In this document: one piece after another, positions 45,044-56,095 of the stretch
Position numbering within the stretch: position 1 is the first letter of the stretch
How the letters are laid out: the number at the start of each line of letters is the position of its first letter
NCBI RefSeq assembly: GCF_000835495.1
Contig: NW_015622547.1
Location: 992,001-1,056,000, forward strand
DNA: 64,000 bases
From: Cladophialophora immunda
Lineage: Eukaryota > Ascomycota > Eurotiomycetes > Chaetothyriales > Herpotrichiellaceae
Reading direction: 5' to 3'
Program-made: the position numbers and the translations under genes
Notes under the pieces: generated by a model
The model's database searches: none
Told to the model about the DNA's origin: nothing
What the model saw: the letters and a program-made list of their open reading frames with translations, nothing else

Positions 45044-46136
45044 CGAGAACAGCAGCTGGCCCGCAGACGACAATGAGGGGGGCTTGACGAGAGGTGGTAC
45101 CTGAAGTCACAGCGACCTTATAACGACATTCGATTTACTGAGCGCATTCAAGCTATACAACAACGTTATCGATTCCCCTTCGGCACTTTTTCTACGATGA
45201 GCGGCGACATGCTATTCTCTGGGCGGAGTTAATTTGGCTGTGTATATGTGGCTGGGCGAAATATACTCCCTTTCAAACAATTGACGCGCTGGCCTTTTCA
45301 CAACAACGTCGTTCGATGTGATGCGCTTGCTGGCCGTTGCCTGTTGGCTGTAGGTGCAGAATCCGAGTTTCCACCGGCGGAAAATGTAGAATTCAATATG
45401 ACTAGATAATTTCACACAAAAAAGCATGATTGTCACTTCGCAACTTCTCGTCTGTATCACGTACTCCGTATATTTACCCTGTTGTATCCCCCCTTCGGCT
45501 ACTCGAGAGAATCGCCCCCAGGCGTGGGATATCCGCCCACAACCAGGAACCCCCTCTCTCAGCGCGCGACCGTCGGTAATACAACGGGCACGGCAGGGTT
45601 TGGTTGTCCTCCCAGAGTCGCCGCCAACCTCGAATTGTGCCTTGCCGGAAGGATGGCGAGGCTCATCAAGTTTGGGGCTCGGGGAAAGGAAGCGTCACAC
45701 TCTTCTGATGTGACCAAAGTCATGCTCAAGCACAAGTACCCAGGAGGACGGTTTGGATGACGTACAATTGCATGGTAGGTCGCTGTTGCTGTAGCTTCCA
45801 GTCTTTCAGGCGCAGAGACGGGACAAGGAGGCCCAGGGATGTCAAAAGGTGCTCGCGGCTCGCCCCCGATCGGATCGAGGGTGATGCCGCCCTGTGCTCA
45901 CCGTCGTCGCCGCGCGCGAGTCATGGTCCTCAACATCACGTTGAGAGCCAGATGGCCGAAAGTTCGCCTCCAGTCACGAGGGCGAGGGGAAGAGGAACAA
46001 CTCCCAACAGTAATATCAAGACAAGAGCTTCATTGGGAAGATCGGCTGGAAACAACCTGCTTCCATTTACCGTTTTTTCCCAAGTATACCGTGGTCTCCT
46101 AGAACCCTCACAATTGTTACTCTGTTCCAGAGGGTT
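45044..46136. other. Convergent intergenic region
   Basis: About 1.09 kb between the Mpo1-like gene and the unknown protein at 46137. Several frames of about 90 codons occur, without motifs and mutually overlapping. No gene supported. Confidence 0.5.
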
Positions 46137-46792
46137 TCAACTGGGGAATAGACCAACCAATGATTTATCGCCATTGCTGTCCTGTCTCCAGCCTGTTTCC
46201 ACGATTTCAGGTATCCGGTCCGAAAGCTTCGTCAACTGAATCTTCTTATCCTGTTCATCGAAGTAGTCAATCTCTTCCCAGGATCCAAGAAGGAGATCGA
46301 GCCCTCGGCTCTCAACTCGCGCCACCGTAAACTGTTCTTCCGTATTGCAGAATTGAAGCAGGTCTGGGTGACCGTATATTTCCTCGGCGGTCATTTCTTT
46401 GCAGCCGTCATCCCTGGTCAGATTGCATATGATGTAGAATTCGTCCGCCAACCCAGAACTTTGAAGCCCCAAGGCAAGCACGAACCCAGTATCATGGCAG
46501 TCATCGTCTTCTTCAAGCCATCGCCGCCGACTGTAGTGAAGCGGTGACACGCAGAAGATTCTCCCTATTGGAAATTAGCCCAAAATCATATTGTAAGCGT
46601 GGGAGATTTTGGAGGCTAGGAAATGGGAGGGGAGGAAAACTAACCAAATTGAGCAAAGATCTTGCTTTCTTTCCCGTTACCTGGGCCCAGACAATCGTAA
46701 CGAGCTCCTATTGTCCTATTAGAAGTCAGGAAAGTTACGTTGCAAGATTCGATGGTAGCAGAGTCTGCCTCTTGAGGTACTAAGGCCATCAT
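46137..46792 (-). CDS. Hypothetical protein, 191 aa, spliced
   Basis: I do not recognise it. Exons 46645-46792 and 46137-46564, joined over an 80-bp intron (donor GTTAGT, branch CTAAT, acceptor CAATAG), give 191 residues, starting MMALVPQEADSATIES. The intron joins CLGPGNGKESKIFAQFG to RIFCVSPLHYSRRRW in frame. The protein is soluble and acidic in the middle (EEDDDCHD), with regular alternation of polar and hydrophobic residues (DEFYIICNLT, FTVARVESRGLDLLLGSW) that suggests a folded beta-rich domain. Its ATG is 42 bp from the ATG of the divergent gene at 46835, so one of the two 5' ends may be misplaced. Confidence 0.5.
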
Positions 46793-46834
46793 CCCTGCCG
46801 AGCGGTCTAACAACATCCTTGCTCCCTAGGCGTG

Positions 46835-48409
46835 ATGACGCCCCTGCAAGCATGGGTCGACACTACGCCCGTGCGCAACCATACTAGTGAAGGATCCAAA
46901 TCAGCCGGAAACCGTTCGTTGTTGGAGGGGTGGGTGCACGACAAGTTCAAGGAACAGACGCCTCTGACCGAGAATGGAAGCGCGACGTGCGTTGTTCCCG
47001 CACCAACCCCTCGTGCAAAAGTTGACTACGTGACAGATGCCAGTTTTTTCATGGACCAGAGGGGTGGGATTCATCCTGCAGAGGAAGCAGGTCGACAACG
47101 ATTCCCTCGACCGATGGAGAGCTTCGGGCGGCCATCAGAGCACTAAAGTCTTCGACCAGGACGATTGAGCGGCGGACGCGGATCCTCCGGGCACAAGGTG
47201 CACAGCTGAAGCAACTGGAGGACGTTGAAACCGCTATTGATGCTCGAAAGGCCAGACAAGAACAATACCTCGACCAAAAACACGCCGCTGAAGTGCAACA
47301 CGTCAAGTTTGCTGTATATCATCCCCCCAGTTTTCTGACGGCGATCTAAAGAACCCTTCAATTGCTGACTTGTGCACTCAAGAATGAGCAACTTTTCGAG
47401 GCTCTAAGGTCAGCTCTTCGAGCCGAGTTCGAGCGCATTACCAAAGAAGTCAGATCAACCGCCGCGGTTGTTACGGAGCTCCTTAACTCGGACGATCGCG
47501 CACTTTCCGAGCTCAATGACCTCTCGTCCTCCAGCGCCAAGGAAGGATGTCAAATCGATCTCGAAGCATTGACTGATCGAGTGAACAAACTTACACGTGC
47601 CTTGCAGTATTTTCGCACTCAGACGGTCAAAGATCGTCTGGATCTTACGTATCTGGAATCACTCAGCAACGCCGAGGACGTGTCTGACGGTACGCTCGAC
47701 ACTGTGCAAGAAGACCTAGACTCTCTATACTCGGAGATTGATGATGTGGTGGGGATGGTTGTGGCTCAGGAACATGGTAACACACTTCATGCAGCTCTTC
47801 AGGATGTGCGCCGGGTGCGAAAGCAGGACGAAAGGAGACTCAATCAAAGGGTAAGCTCTGTGTCGCACTATCGTAGAGTCATTTTATCAAGATCACTCAC
47901 GCGGTAGCTTTACTCAGGTTGACGGACAACTTTGCTCTCTCACGGATGCCGTTGTTCATCTCGCAAAGAGGCTGGAAAGCCTGCAATCTCGACGACTCAA
48001 CTTACACGACCTGGACTTCCAGCTTAAGCATCTCGAGCCCAGTACTCGCTCTAATACCAAACCGATCGTCGACCAGGCAGGGGCCGAGTCAAAAGATATC
48101 ATTGATCCCGCAGCAAAAGCTTTGATCCATCATCTCGGCATCACCGCGGGAAGCGGGGACCGAAAGACCTCTGAGACCGCGGCCATTACGGGCCAGCTCC
48201 ACGACCTGAGTTTGAGTTTGGACTGTCAGTCAGCAGGGAATGTTCTGAGAATCCTACAGCTGTCAGATCAAGCGGCTGCAATGCGAGGCGCTGCAGTGCA
48301 ACGTACTTCAGATGCACTCGCGCCGCATCACTCGTATGAGCTTGATGTTCGGGAACTGGAGGAGATGATCGCAGCCGCGAAAACAGAGACGGAGCGAGGA
48401 ATCACCTGA
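46835..48409 (+). CDS. Coiled-coil protein, 444 aa, unknown
   Basis: Not recognised. Exons 46835-46986, 47091-47313, 47383-47850 and 47918-48409. Introns are 104, 69 and 67 bp with GTGCGT, GTATAT and GTAAGC donors. The splices join frames that otherwise break, for example NGSAT to STTIPSTDGELRAA. After a polar N-terminus (about 50 residues), long helical heptad stretches run over about 60-300 (IERRTRILRAQGAQLKQLE, LFEALRSALRAEFERITKE, AKRLESLQSRRLNLHDLD) with short breaks. This points to a structural or cytoskeletal role, perhaps spindle or kinetochore related, but I cannot assign a family. Just after the stop, another frame continues with helical sequence, so the C-terminus may be cut short. 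Confidence 0.6.
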
Positions 48410-48927
48410 AGCTGCGGCTAGCACGAGCCGATCTGACAACATTGGCATCCCGCTATCAGTGCGAATGCAGCCTGTGCCTGTGGACAGGGTCAGCTACGCG
48501 CGGCCTTCGTGTCCCAGGACAGTTCGACTTTGGTCCTAGCAGTCACCATGCAAATATGGTACAATTCACAAAGCCGCTTTGATTACGGCTCTTCCTCAGG
48601 CCTGTCCTCCTCATTGCGGCACTTCAGGCGACACCGGAGGCCCGAGATGAGGGTGCAAGATATAACGAAAGAGACAAGTCCAGATTCTGGAGTCTACAAT
48701 TTCATTCCACGGCACGTGTTCAAATCAGAAGTGTCAAAGTCTGAGCCATGGAACTTTACGAGCGAGCGTTCATAGTTCACACAGGCAATCAAATTGCTCT
48801 GCTGCTTGCGGTTCAGAAGAAAGGAAAATGCCTCTCGTTAACGTGATCTATCCTTGATCTATCCCAGTACGATTCATTATAAGTTTGGTATTACACACTG
48901 GGCGAACCCAGGCAAAACCACCGGAGT
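48410..48927. other. Convergent intergenic region
   Basis: About 520 bp between the coiled-coil gene and the ATPase. The first about 170 bp remain open in a frame other than that of the coiled-coil gene (see findings). The rest shows nothing. Confidence 0.5.
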
Positions 48928-51900
48928 TCAAACATCCTCTCTGACCCTGGGCAACACGGGTGTCCGCCCGCTTCTGTCCCGGTCGCCCAGCTCTCTCGTC
49001 ATTGGCGCCCGCTGCTTCTCTTCCGACTTGCTCTTGGTGAAACTCCTCGTCATGGTGAAGAAGCCCTGTCTCAGCGACAGCGCGCCGCTCGCGTGATGAT
49101 GCCCGTGCCGTCTCCCCTTCATGCCCTCGGTCTCCTCCTCGGCAAACCAGCCAGCGGCGCGCTTGACGTATTTCCAGGCCTCCATGCCGCTGACGAAGAC
49201 GAACACGCAGACGACGGCGGGGGCCCACTCCCAGCCGATGCCCTTGTGCTTGAACACGGACGTGTTGAGGCCCGGGATGTAGACGGCGGGGAAGACGGAG
49301 AGGGCGCCGACGACCACGGACCAGAACAGGAACTGGTTCTCCCAGACGTCGTGGAAGAAGGGGAACGCGCGCTGCTCATGCGGGTTGATCCGGAACATGC
49401 TCCGGCGCAGCGACTTGAACTCCCACGCCGAGATCAGGATCAGCCAGGTCAGCTCGGCGAACACGGCCGCGCGCGCGCGGAACACCACGTCGCAGGTCTC
49501 GTTGTACTTGCGGTTGCAGTCCCGGCCCAGCCCGTCGGGCCCGGGCCCGTAGACGATGAAGACGAACGTCATCAGGCAGCACGTGCCCTGGATAGTGCCG
49601 TACACGAGCATGTCCGTGATGAGCTCCCAGGTGAAGACGCCCTTTTTGGTGTCGTGCGGCGGCCGCTCCATGACGTCCGGCGACGCCTTCTCCCGCCCGA
49701 GCCCGAACGCCGGGAAGGACGACGTGAGCATGTTGATCCACAGGATCTGCAGGGGCGAGAGCGGGAACACCGAGAAGCCCGTGTCGTCCTGGAACCCCAG
49801 GCCGCAGATGAGGAGGATGACCTCGCCGACGTTGGACGTCAGCAGGTGCAGGACGAAGCGCTGGATGTTGTCGAACATGCGCCGCCCTTCCTCGACCGCG
49901 TTGACGATGGACGCGAAGTTGTCGTCCGTCAGCACAATGTCCGACGCCGACTTCGCCACGTCGCTCCCGTTCAGGCCCATGGCGATCCCCACGTCGGCGA
50001 GCTTGAGCGACGGCGAGTCATTGACCCCGTCGCCCGTCATGGCGGCGAACTTGTTCCGCCGGTGCAGCGCCTCGATCATCCGCACCTTGGTCTCGGGCGC
50101 GCAGCGCGCGACCACGAGGGGCAGCGTCGGCAGGGCGTCGATCTCGGCCTCGCTCATCCGGTCGAACTCGGTCGCGGTCTTCACGATTGCGGCCGCCACG
50201 TCCGCCGGGAGAGTGCCCATGTTCTTGGGGATGATGCCGACTTCTTTGGCAATCGCGGTCGCGGTTGACGGGTGGTCGCCCGTCAGCATGGACACGGTGA
50301 TACCGGCGGTCGTGCAGGCCTGCACGGCGCTCTTGGTCTCAAGGCGAGGCGGGTCGTAGAGACCGGCGAGACCGAGCAGACAGAGATCCTTTTCAACCAG
50401 GCCGCGCTCCACATCTGAGTGCTCGGCGATTTCCATCGTTGTAAATTTCCTCGCGACGGCCAGCACCCGCAGACCCTGTTCGGCCAGGAACGTCATTTGT
50501 TCCAGGATGCCTTCCTTGAGGGAAGCAGTCATGACTTGTTCGTGTTCCCCGACGCCCACAGCCGTACAGAGGTCGATGATGCGCTCGACGGCGCCCTTGG
50601 TGAAAATAATGGAGTGCTCCAGGCCGGGCTTGTCGTACACCACCGACATGCGCTTGATCGAGCTGTCGAAGGGATACTCCATCTTCTGGGTCCAACCGCT
50701 CTCCTCGAGCGTTTTCTTGCCGTAGTTGAAGCGGTGTGAGAATACTTGCAGGGCAATCTCCGTTGGGTCGCCTGCCGTTTTCCACTTCTCTTCCTGCCCG
50801 TCCTCGGCGACCTTGCGGACAGAGGCCAGGTTGCAGAGCGCCGCGGATTCCAGGAACGCCTGGAGTTCCGGCGTGACCTCTGGGTTTGAGCTGACGGCGC
50901 TTTCGGGTGTCTCCACTGCCTTTTCGACGTCCTTGTGCACTTTCTCGCTCGGCAGGTCGAACGAGATGCCGGCGGTGCTTCGTTTGCGGTCAAAGGCCTC
51001 TTCTCGGGCTAGTCTCTCTGCTTCGACCTCCTGCCGGGACCTGGGTGCCTTCCCCAGAGTGACGATCCCTTCTGTGGGGTCGGAAGCGTTGTTTGAGTTT
51101 TCCACGCTGTAGATGCCGACGCCTGGGATCCATGCTTTTCGCGTAACCATCTTTCCCTGGGTGAGCGTGCCGGTTTTGTCTGAGCAGATGTTGGTCACGC
51201 CACCGAGGGCCTCAAGTGCACTGAGTTGCCGGACGACGACCTTGCGTTTCCGCATTTGCGTCATGCCGACGACCATGGTGATCGTGAGGACCGCAATCAG
51301 GGACTCTGGAATAATGGCAATGCCCGTCGAGATGGCGTAGATGGCGACCTCGTTCGTGACGTTGAACCGGTTGACTCCAAACACGATGATGGCAAGGAGA
51401 ATGGCACAACCGAAGAGGACGTACGCGAGTTTGCTGAGCTTGATCTGCAGAGGCGTGCCCCCGGTAAGACCTAGGAATTTGCGCACACCATCGTAGGTGC
51501 GCAGGGCGCCGCCCTTGACGGGCTGCATCGGTCCATACTTCTTTCTCGACATGGATCGGTTGGGCTTGCGTCGCTTGCCCTGCATGGATGCAGCTATCCC
51601 TCCAATGGCTGTCGACATGCCTGTGTAGACCACCACGCCGCGGCCTCGTCCTTTGGTAACTGTGGACGACGAGTACGCTATGTTTAGCCGGTCTCCCAGA
51701 CCAAGGTCCTCTTTAGCAGTGCCGTGCTTAGCCTCAAATTCGACTTCTTTGGCAACTGGCAGCGCCTCGCCCGTCAAGATGGCTTCGTCGCATTCGAGAT
51801 TCATGACTTCGAACAGCCGCAGATCTGCCGGCACGGTGTCCCCGGTCTTGATTGATACGATGTCACCGGGAACAACCTCCGCGGATGGGATAGTCATCTC

Positions 51901-52363
51901 GTTCCCATCCCGGATGACAGCTGCTGAGGGGGAGGAGAGGGATCGCAGCGCATCCATCTTCTTCTCGGCTTGAAACTCCTGGTAGAAGCCAATAACGACA
52001 TTGAGAACGATGACGGCTGTGATGACGGCGCCTTCGACGAAATCCTCCACGCCGTACGAGAGCGCCATGGCGAGCACCAACACCTGCAATACGGTCAGTC
52101 GGCTGGGAAAAGAACTCGCTTGATATTCGAGAACATACCAGAATCATGGCATTGGAGATTTGCTTTCCCAAAATGGCGTACCAGGAGACGCCGCCGTCTC
52201 CTTCGAGTCTGTTGGGTCCATATTTCTGCTGGTATTGCTGGACTTGAACATCGCTCAGTCCCGAGTCGAGTCTGGTCTCGAGGTGGCTGATGATTTCATC
52301 CGGAGAGAGCAGGAAAGGCTGCTTTGGGTAGTTCTGTTCGGCCCTCCCGCCCTTCTGGCCCAT
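48928..52363 (-). CDS. ENA-type (P-type IID) Na+/K+ efflux ATPase
   Basis: Plasma-membrane cation pump that extrudes Na+, or K+, at high salt or pH. Exons 52139-52363 and 48928-52083, joined over a 55-bp intron, give 1126 residues. The start is MGQKGGRAEQNYPKQ. The phosphorylation site SDKTGTLTQGK has its Asp near 377. The actuator loop LTGEALPV (TGE), the nucleotide-binding KGAVERI and the hinge TGDGVNDSPSLKLADVG are all intact. TM4 has the ENA-like AIIPESLIAVLTITM. About ten helices are visible. A cytosolic insert of about 70 residues follows TM6-type sequence before the nucleotide domain (RSRQEVEAERLAREEAF). A basic tail with HGHHHASG ends it. Very high GC3. Confidence 0.95.
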
Positions 52364-54521
52364 ATCAGGTGACTGCCAAGGCGGTGATTGGGTCCTGGGC
52401 AATGGTGTTCCGATTCTGTTGACAGATAAGTGATTGTGATCGTTCTGAGTTAGCCTGCTCCAATGTGTCTGACAAAGATCTTATTAGAGTGAGAGGGAGA
52501 GACAAGCAAGTGTAAATCTCGCTGGAAGCTTGGAAAGAGTGTGTGGATCCCCCGGGTTGAGAGGATCTGTCCGTTGTTATATAGAGCTGAAGCAGCATCT
52601 TGTCGGAGTATTAGCCCCGAGGGACCGTACCCAGCTCGATGATGTCCAAGACTTCCTCCATGTACCTATCCTTGAAGCCAAGAGTCATCACGGATATCTA
52701 GTCTCAGCATACGGTCTCGCGCTCTTGGCACAGACGAAGGCCCCAGTCCACACGGTGGAAAGGTGGCGAGACACAGCGCCTTCTCTCCCATATGTGCGGA
52801 ATCGGCCAAGCCTGGGCGGGAGATGGAGGCGATTGATAGGGTTACAAAGGGAAAGGTCCCAAGAAGTCCCAAGAGACAGGAAACCACCTCTGATATCCGC
52901 TGCAACAAGTCGGCATTGGCCGGGGGGCTTGGGTTGACGCAATACCAGCACCACCAGGCCTTGCGAGCCTGTAAGCGAGAGGAGTCAAGAACTTCAAGTG
53001 CTTGGCGCCAAGAACCTCGCCCGCTTGGTCGGTTTCGCCGAGGCCGGAACAGATCGCGTCCGCCACTCCCATTATATCCAACAATCTGGCCACCGGGAGG
53101 GTTTCTTGGCGACTGGAATCAATTGCCTTTGTCACTTTGACGGGTAGGGACGCCGGGCCTCCATGTGCTCCGCGGGACATGGCCAAGCATTCCGTGTTCT
53201 GACCATGCGGCCACATGCTGTCGGTCTCCTGGCACGTGCGAGGCTGTCACTGCAAAGGATGCCACAGATCACGAAGCTTCAGGAGTGGCTGGTCATGGGC
53301 ATCCTTAGGACGCAGACCCTGTCCATCCAAATTGAAGGCATTTACCAGCAGCAAGCCTTGATTACGTCGAGTCCGCAAAGACCAGTCATGTCTATCCAGG
53401 TCAAGAACTCCTCATTTGTCAATCATCTTGCCTGAAAGTCCGCCATACACATAGCTATGGAGCTTATAGCCGGGTAGAGAGAAATCTCGCGATCTGTCGT
53501 TGCCAACAGGCGGAAGCGAAGCAAAACTGAAGCAGTCTACCGATTTATAGAGGAAGACTTCGAACCGTCCGTGATGCTGACCATGTTTCATCCACGTAAA
53601 AAGGAGAGTATGCCGATACGACGATGATCAGTATGTACTGGCACACCATGGCCTTGGTCGACAAAAAAATATTCCATCTTGCTTGGCTTGGTGTCCAAAC
53701 TGGTCAAGACTGGGTATGACATGACTGCCTCCGTTGACTGCATGCTTCTTCACTTGGTCTACTGGTGTAGCATGCTGCCGCGCCTGATAAAAGAGGTGAT
53801 CCCAATTCCCGCTCGACTAGAGCAGCTGAAGAAAAGAGCCAGTTGAGGGAAACAGATGTGACGCCCTCAGCCACAGGATGCATGCCATCAATGTATACCT
53901 GCATCGAGCAACGTTTCACATCCACCTAGCTCCCACAAGAATGGAGTTTGGAGACATTCCTCCAGCTGAGGAGGCCGCAAGCTGTGGAAGGTCGATTCAC
54001 CGGCACACAAGAGTATGCAAAAGCACTTGGATCAACGTACCGAAGCTCATTGTTACGTGATGGCACAGATGCCCGTTACATCTCGGTATCGGCACACTCG
54101 ACTGGAATGAGGAGAAAATTGCATCGTGGACCATATGCCGAAGCATCACTTCTCTGTTGGGAGAATCCGTCATGAATGTTACCCCTTGGGGAATCCTCGA
54201 TCGCTGAGCGATGGGGTGGCCTCTTTCAGGGACTAAGTTGTGTTTCTCGACGTTGACTCTCGACATCCAGGAAGACTTGTCCAGGAGCTTGTTTAAGTAG
54301 TTCCCTGCCTGATTAATTAGCCTTACGTAGCCGGTGCTCCCTTCAGAAATTCCCCGCGCGCCCACGCCTCCGCATCGCCTTGCTAGCCGAGATTCTTCGG
54401 ATCCGAGAACATTCGCGGCTTTGCGTAATGGCTGCGAATAAGTACATAGCAACCTTTTCTTCTACTCACGAAGGCTGAAAAGGCCCATTAGATCTTTTCA
54501 GACTCAATATTCACAGCCAAC
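52364..54521. other. Long intergenic region, ATPase and dehydrogenase promoters
   Basis: About 2.16 kb, the largest gene-free stretch. It separates the housekeeping-like left part from the right-hand block and serves two divergent genes. Frames of 60-150 codons occur, but none has a good ATG together with a motif. Slightly AT-richer from 53430 to 54330. No transposon ends or tRNA recognised. Confidence 0.5.
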
Positions 54522-55682
54522 ATGCTGGCAGGAAGGGCAACCGCCCTTGTGGGCGCAGGGACGCAGGGTCGACGATTGGCATACATGGTGAATATCTGGT
54601 TGATTCCTTTGCCGAGTTTGAATCTAAACTGACCTGCTCCGGCACAAAGTGGTCAAGCCAGGGTCGACCTGTTCATCTCATTGACGCCCAGACGAAGCAG
54701 CTTTCTGAGAGTGTCAAGTACATTGACCAGCTCCGGTCTGCCTCCCAACGTCGCGACGCACGATGGGGCGAGATCAAGACTTTTACCTCGGACCAGTTAC
54801 CCGCGGGGCTGAAAGATACATGGTTGATCGTAGAGGTACGCAAGCACTGTCGAAACTACGACATGAGATGTTGAAATCCAGCTGATCAATGCAACGAGGA
54901 CAGTGCGTTCCAGAGCGACTGGAGCTCAAGCGACAGATGATTACACGACTCGACGAGCTGGCGGCACCTGAAACCATCATAGCATCCAACTCGAGCAGTT
55001 ATAGCATATCTGAGATTATTGATGGCTTGAAATTGTCCCATGAACGGCGGATTCTCAGCGCTCACTGTTGTAAGCACGCACCTCTATGATTTCCGGGTTC
55101 ATGTACCAAATACTGACAACATGCCTTGTCAAGACTGGCCTCCAGAGACCTCTGGTAAGTCAAGTACGAAGCCATTCAGGCACCGCACTGACCTCTAGTC
55201 CAGCAATTGAACTCATGGGTCACGCGAATACTGATCCTGAAATCATCCCACTCCTCATGGAGCAATGTCGGGAGCATGGATTCAGTCCTTTCCATGTGAA
55301 GAAAGATTCCATGGGCTACATATACAACAGGTTTGCTTGTCCCTTTACTCCTTCAAAATCCCACTCAGAAGCACTGATGGAATTTCTCGGGGACAGAATT
55401 TGGGCTGCAATCAAAAGGGAAGCATTGCTCACAGCAGCAGAGGGAGTGGCAACTCCGGCTGAGATAGACGCGATTTTCAAGGACGTTCTGAAGACGCCTA
55501 AGGGTCCATTTGAGCAGATGGACGTTGTTGGACTCGACGTTGTGCTCAACATTGAGGAGCATTACGCAGAAAAGCGGAAAGATGTTCCTCCTGAGCCTCG
55601 CGAATATCTCCAGCGATTCATTCAAGACGGTCTTCTCGGTGTCAAGAGCGGGAAGGGGTTTTATGAGTATCAAAAGCCATGA
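54522..55682 (+). CDS. 3-hydroxyacyl-CoA dehydrogenase family protein
   Basis: NAD-dependent dehydrogenase of the 3-hydroxyacyl-CoA / lambda-crystallin group. Six exons: 54522-54587, 54650-54835, 54904-55069, 55134-55154, 55204-55330 and 55397-55682; 283 residues. Exon 4 is only 21 nt (YWPPETS). The Rossmann motif GAGTQGRR is near residue 11. ASNSSSYSISEII and SAHCYWPPE carry the conserved Ser and His, and KTPKGPFEQMDVVGLDVV in the C-terminal helical domain is a family landmark. At 283 residues it is slightly short at the N-terminus. Intron 5 (66 bp) is a multiple of three without a stop, so retention would add 22 residues. First of four genes on this strand; probably part of a catabolic set with the permease and the SDR. 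The substrate is unknown. Confidence 0.88.
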
Positions 55683-56095
55683 GAAGGACTAGATCGTGTT
55701 AGATTGTTCCGTAAATAGAATGTCGAATGCAGACTTCGTCCCTAAGTATATATATTGGGTTCCTACGCACCGTACTTTAGGCACCCACAGTCTAAGGCTT
55801 GGGAGCCATGGGCGCACCCGGCCCCCGCAAAGTTGCCCCGACCGCTCCCCCGGGTTCTTCCTATCGAACATTCTCTAGGCGGGGTTATAGGGCCAGTGCC
55901 TGTTCATCTGCCTCGGTGGTTGGTGCATCGCGCACGCCAGCTACCAACATAGTTTAGCGGCTCTCTCAAAGTTTGGCAGCGATGCCGCAACTTCACCTTC
56001 GTTGCCTCAACTTCAACGCTGTTTTCCCTTTCTTCAACAATTTTTCATGCATCAGCGTTGTTCTTGTGGGCACACGAGATGCCATACGCGCCACC
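55683..56095. other. Intergenic region before the Zn(II)2Cys6 gene
   Basis: About 410 bp. TATATATAT near 55745-55755. No gene. Confidence 0.5.

Noticed and set aside
45482..45760. Plus-strand frame of about 93 codons downstream of the Mpo1-like gene
   Set aside because: Overlaps other open frames of similar size, starts poorly, has no recognisable domain.
49093..50268. 391-codon plus-strand frame opposite the ENA ATPase
   Set aside because: Antisense to conserved P-type ATPase motifs; composition of a GC3 shadow.
53997..54452. 151-codon minus-strand frame in the 52.4-54.5 kb gap
   Set aside because: No ATG at its start, no motif, mixed composition; insufficient support for a gene.
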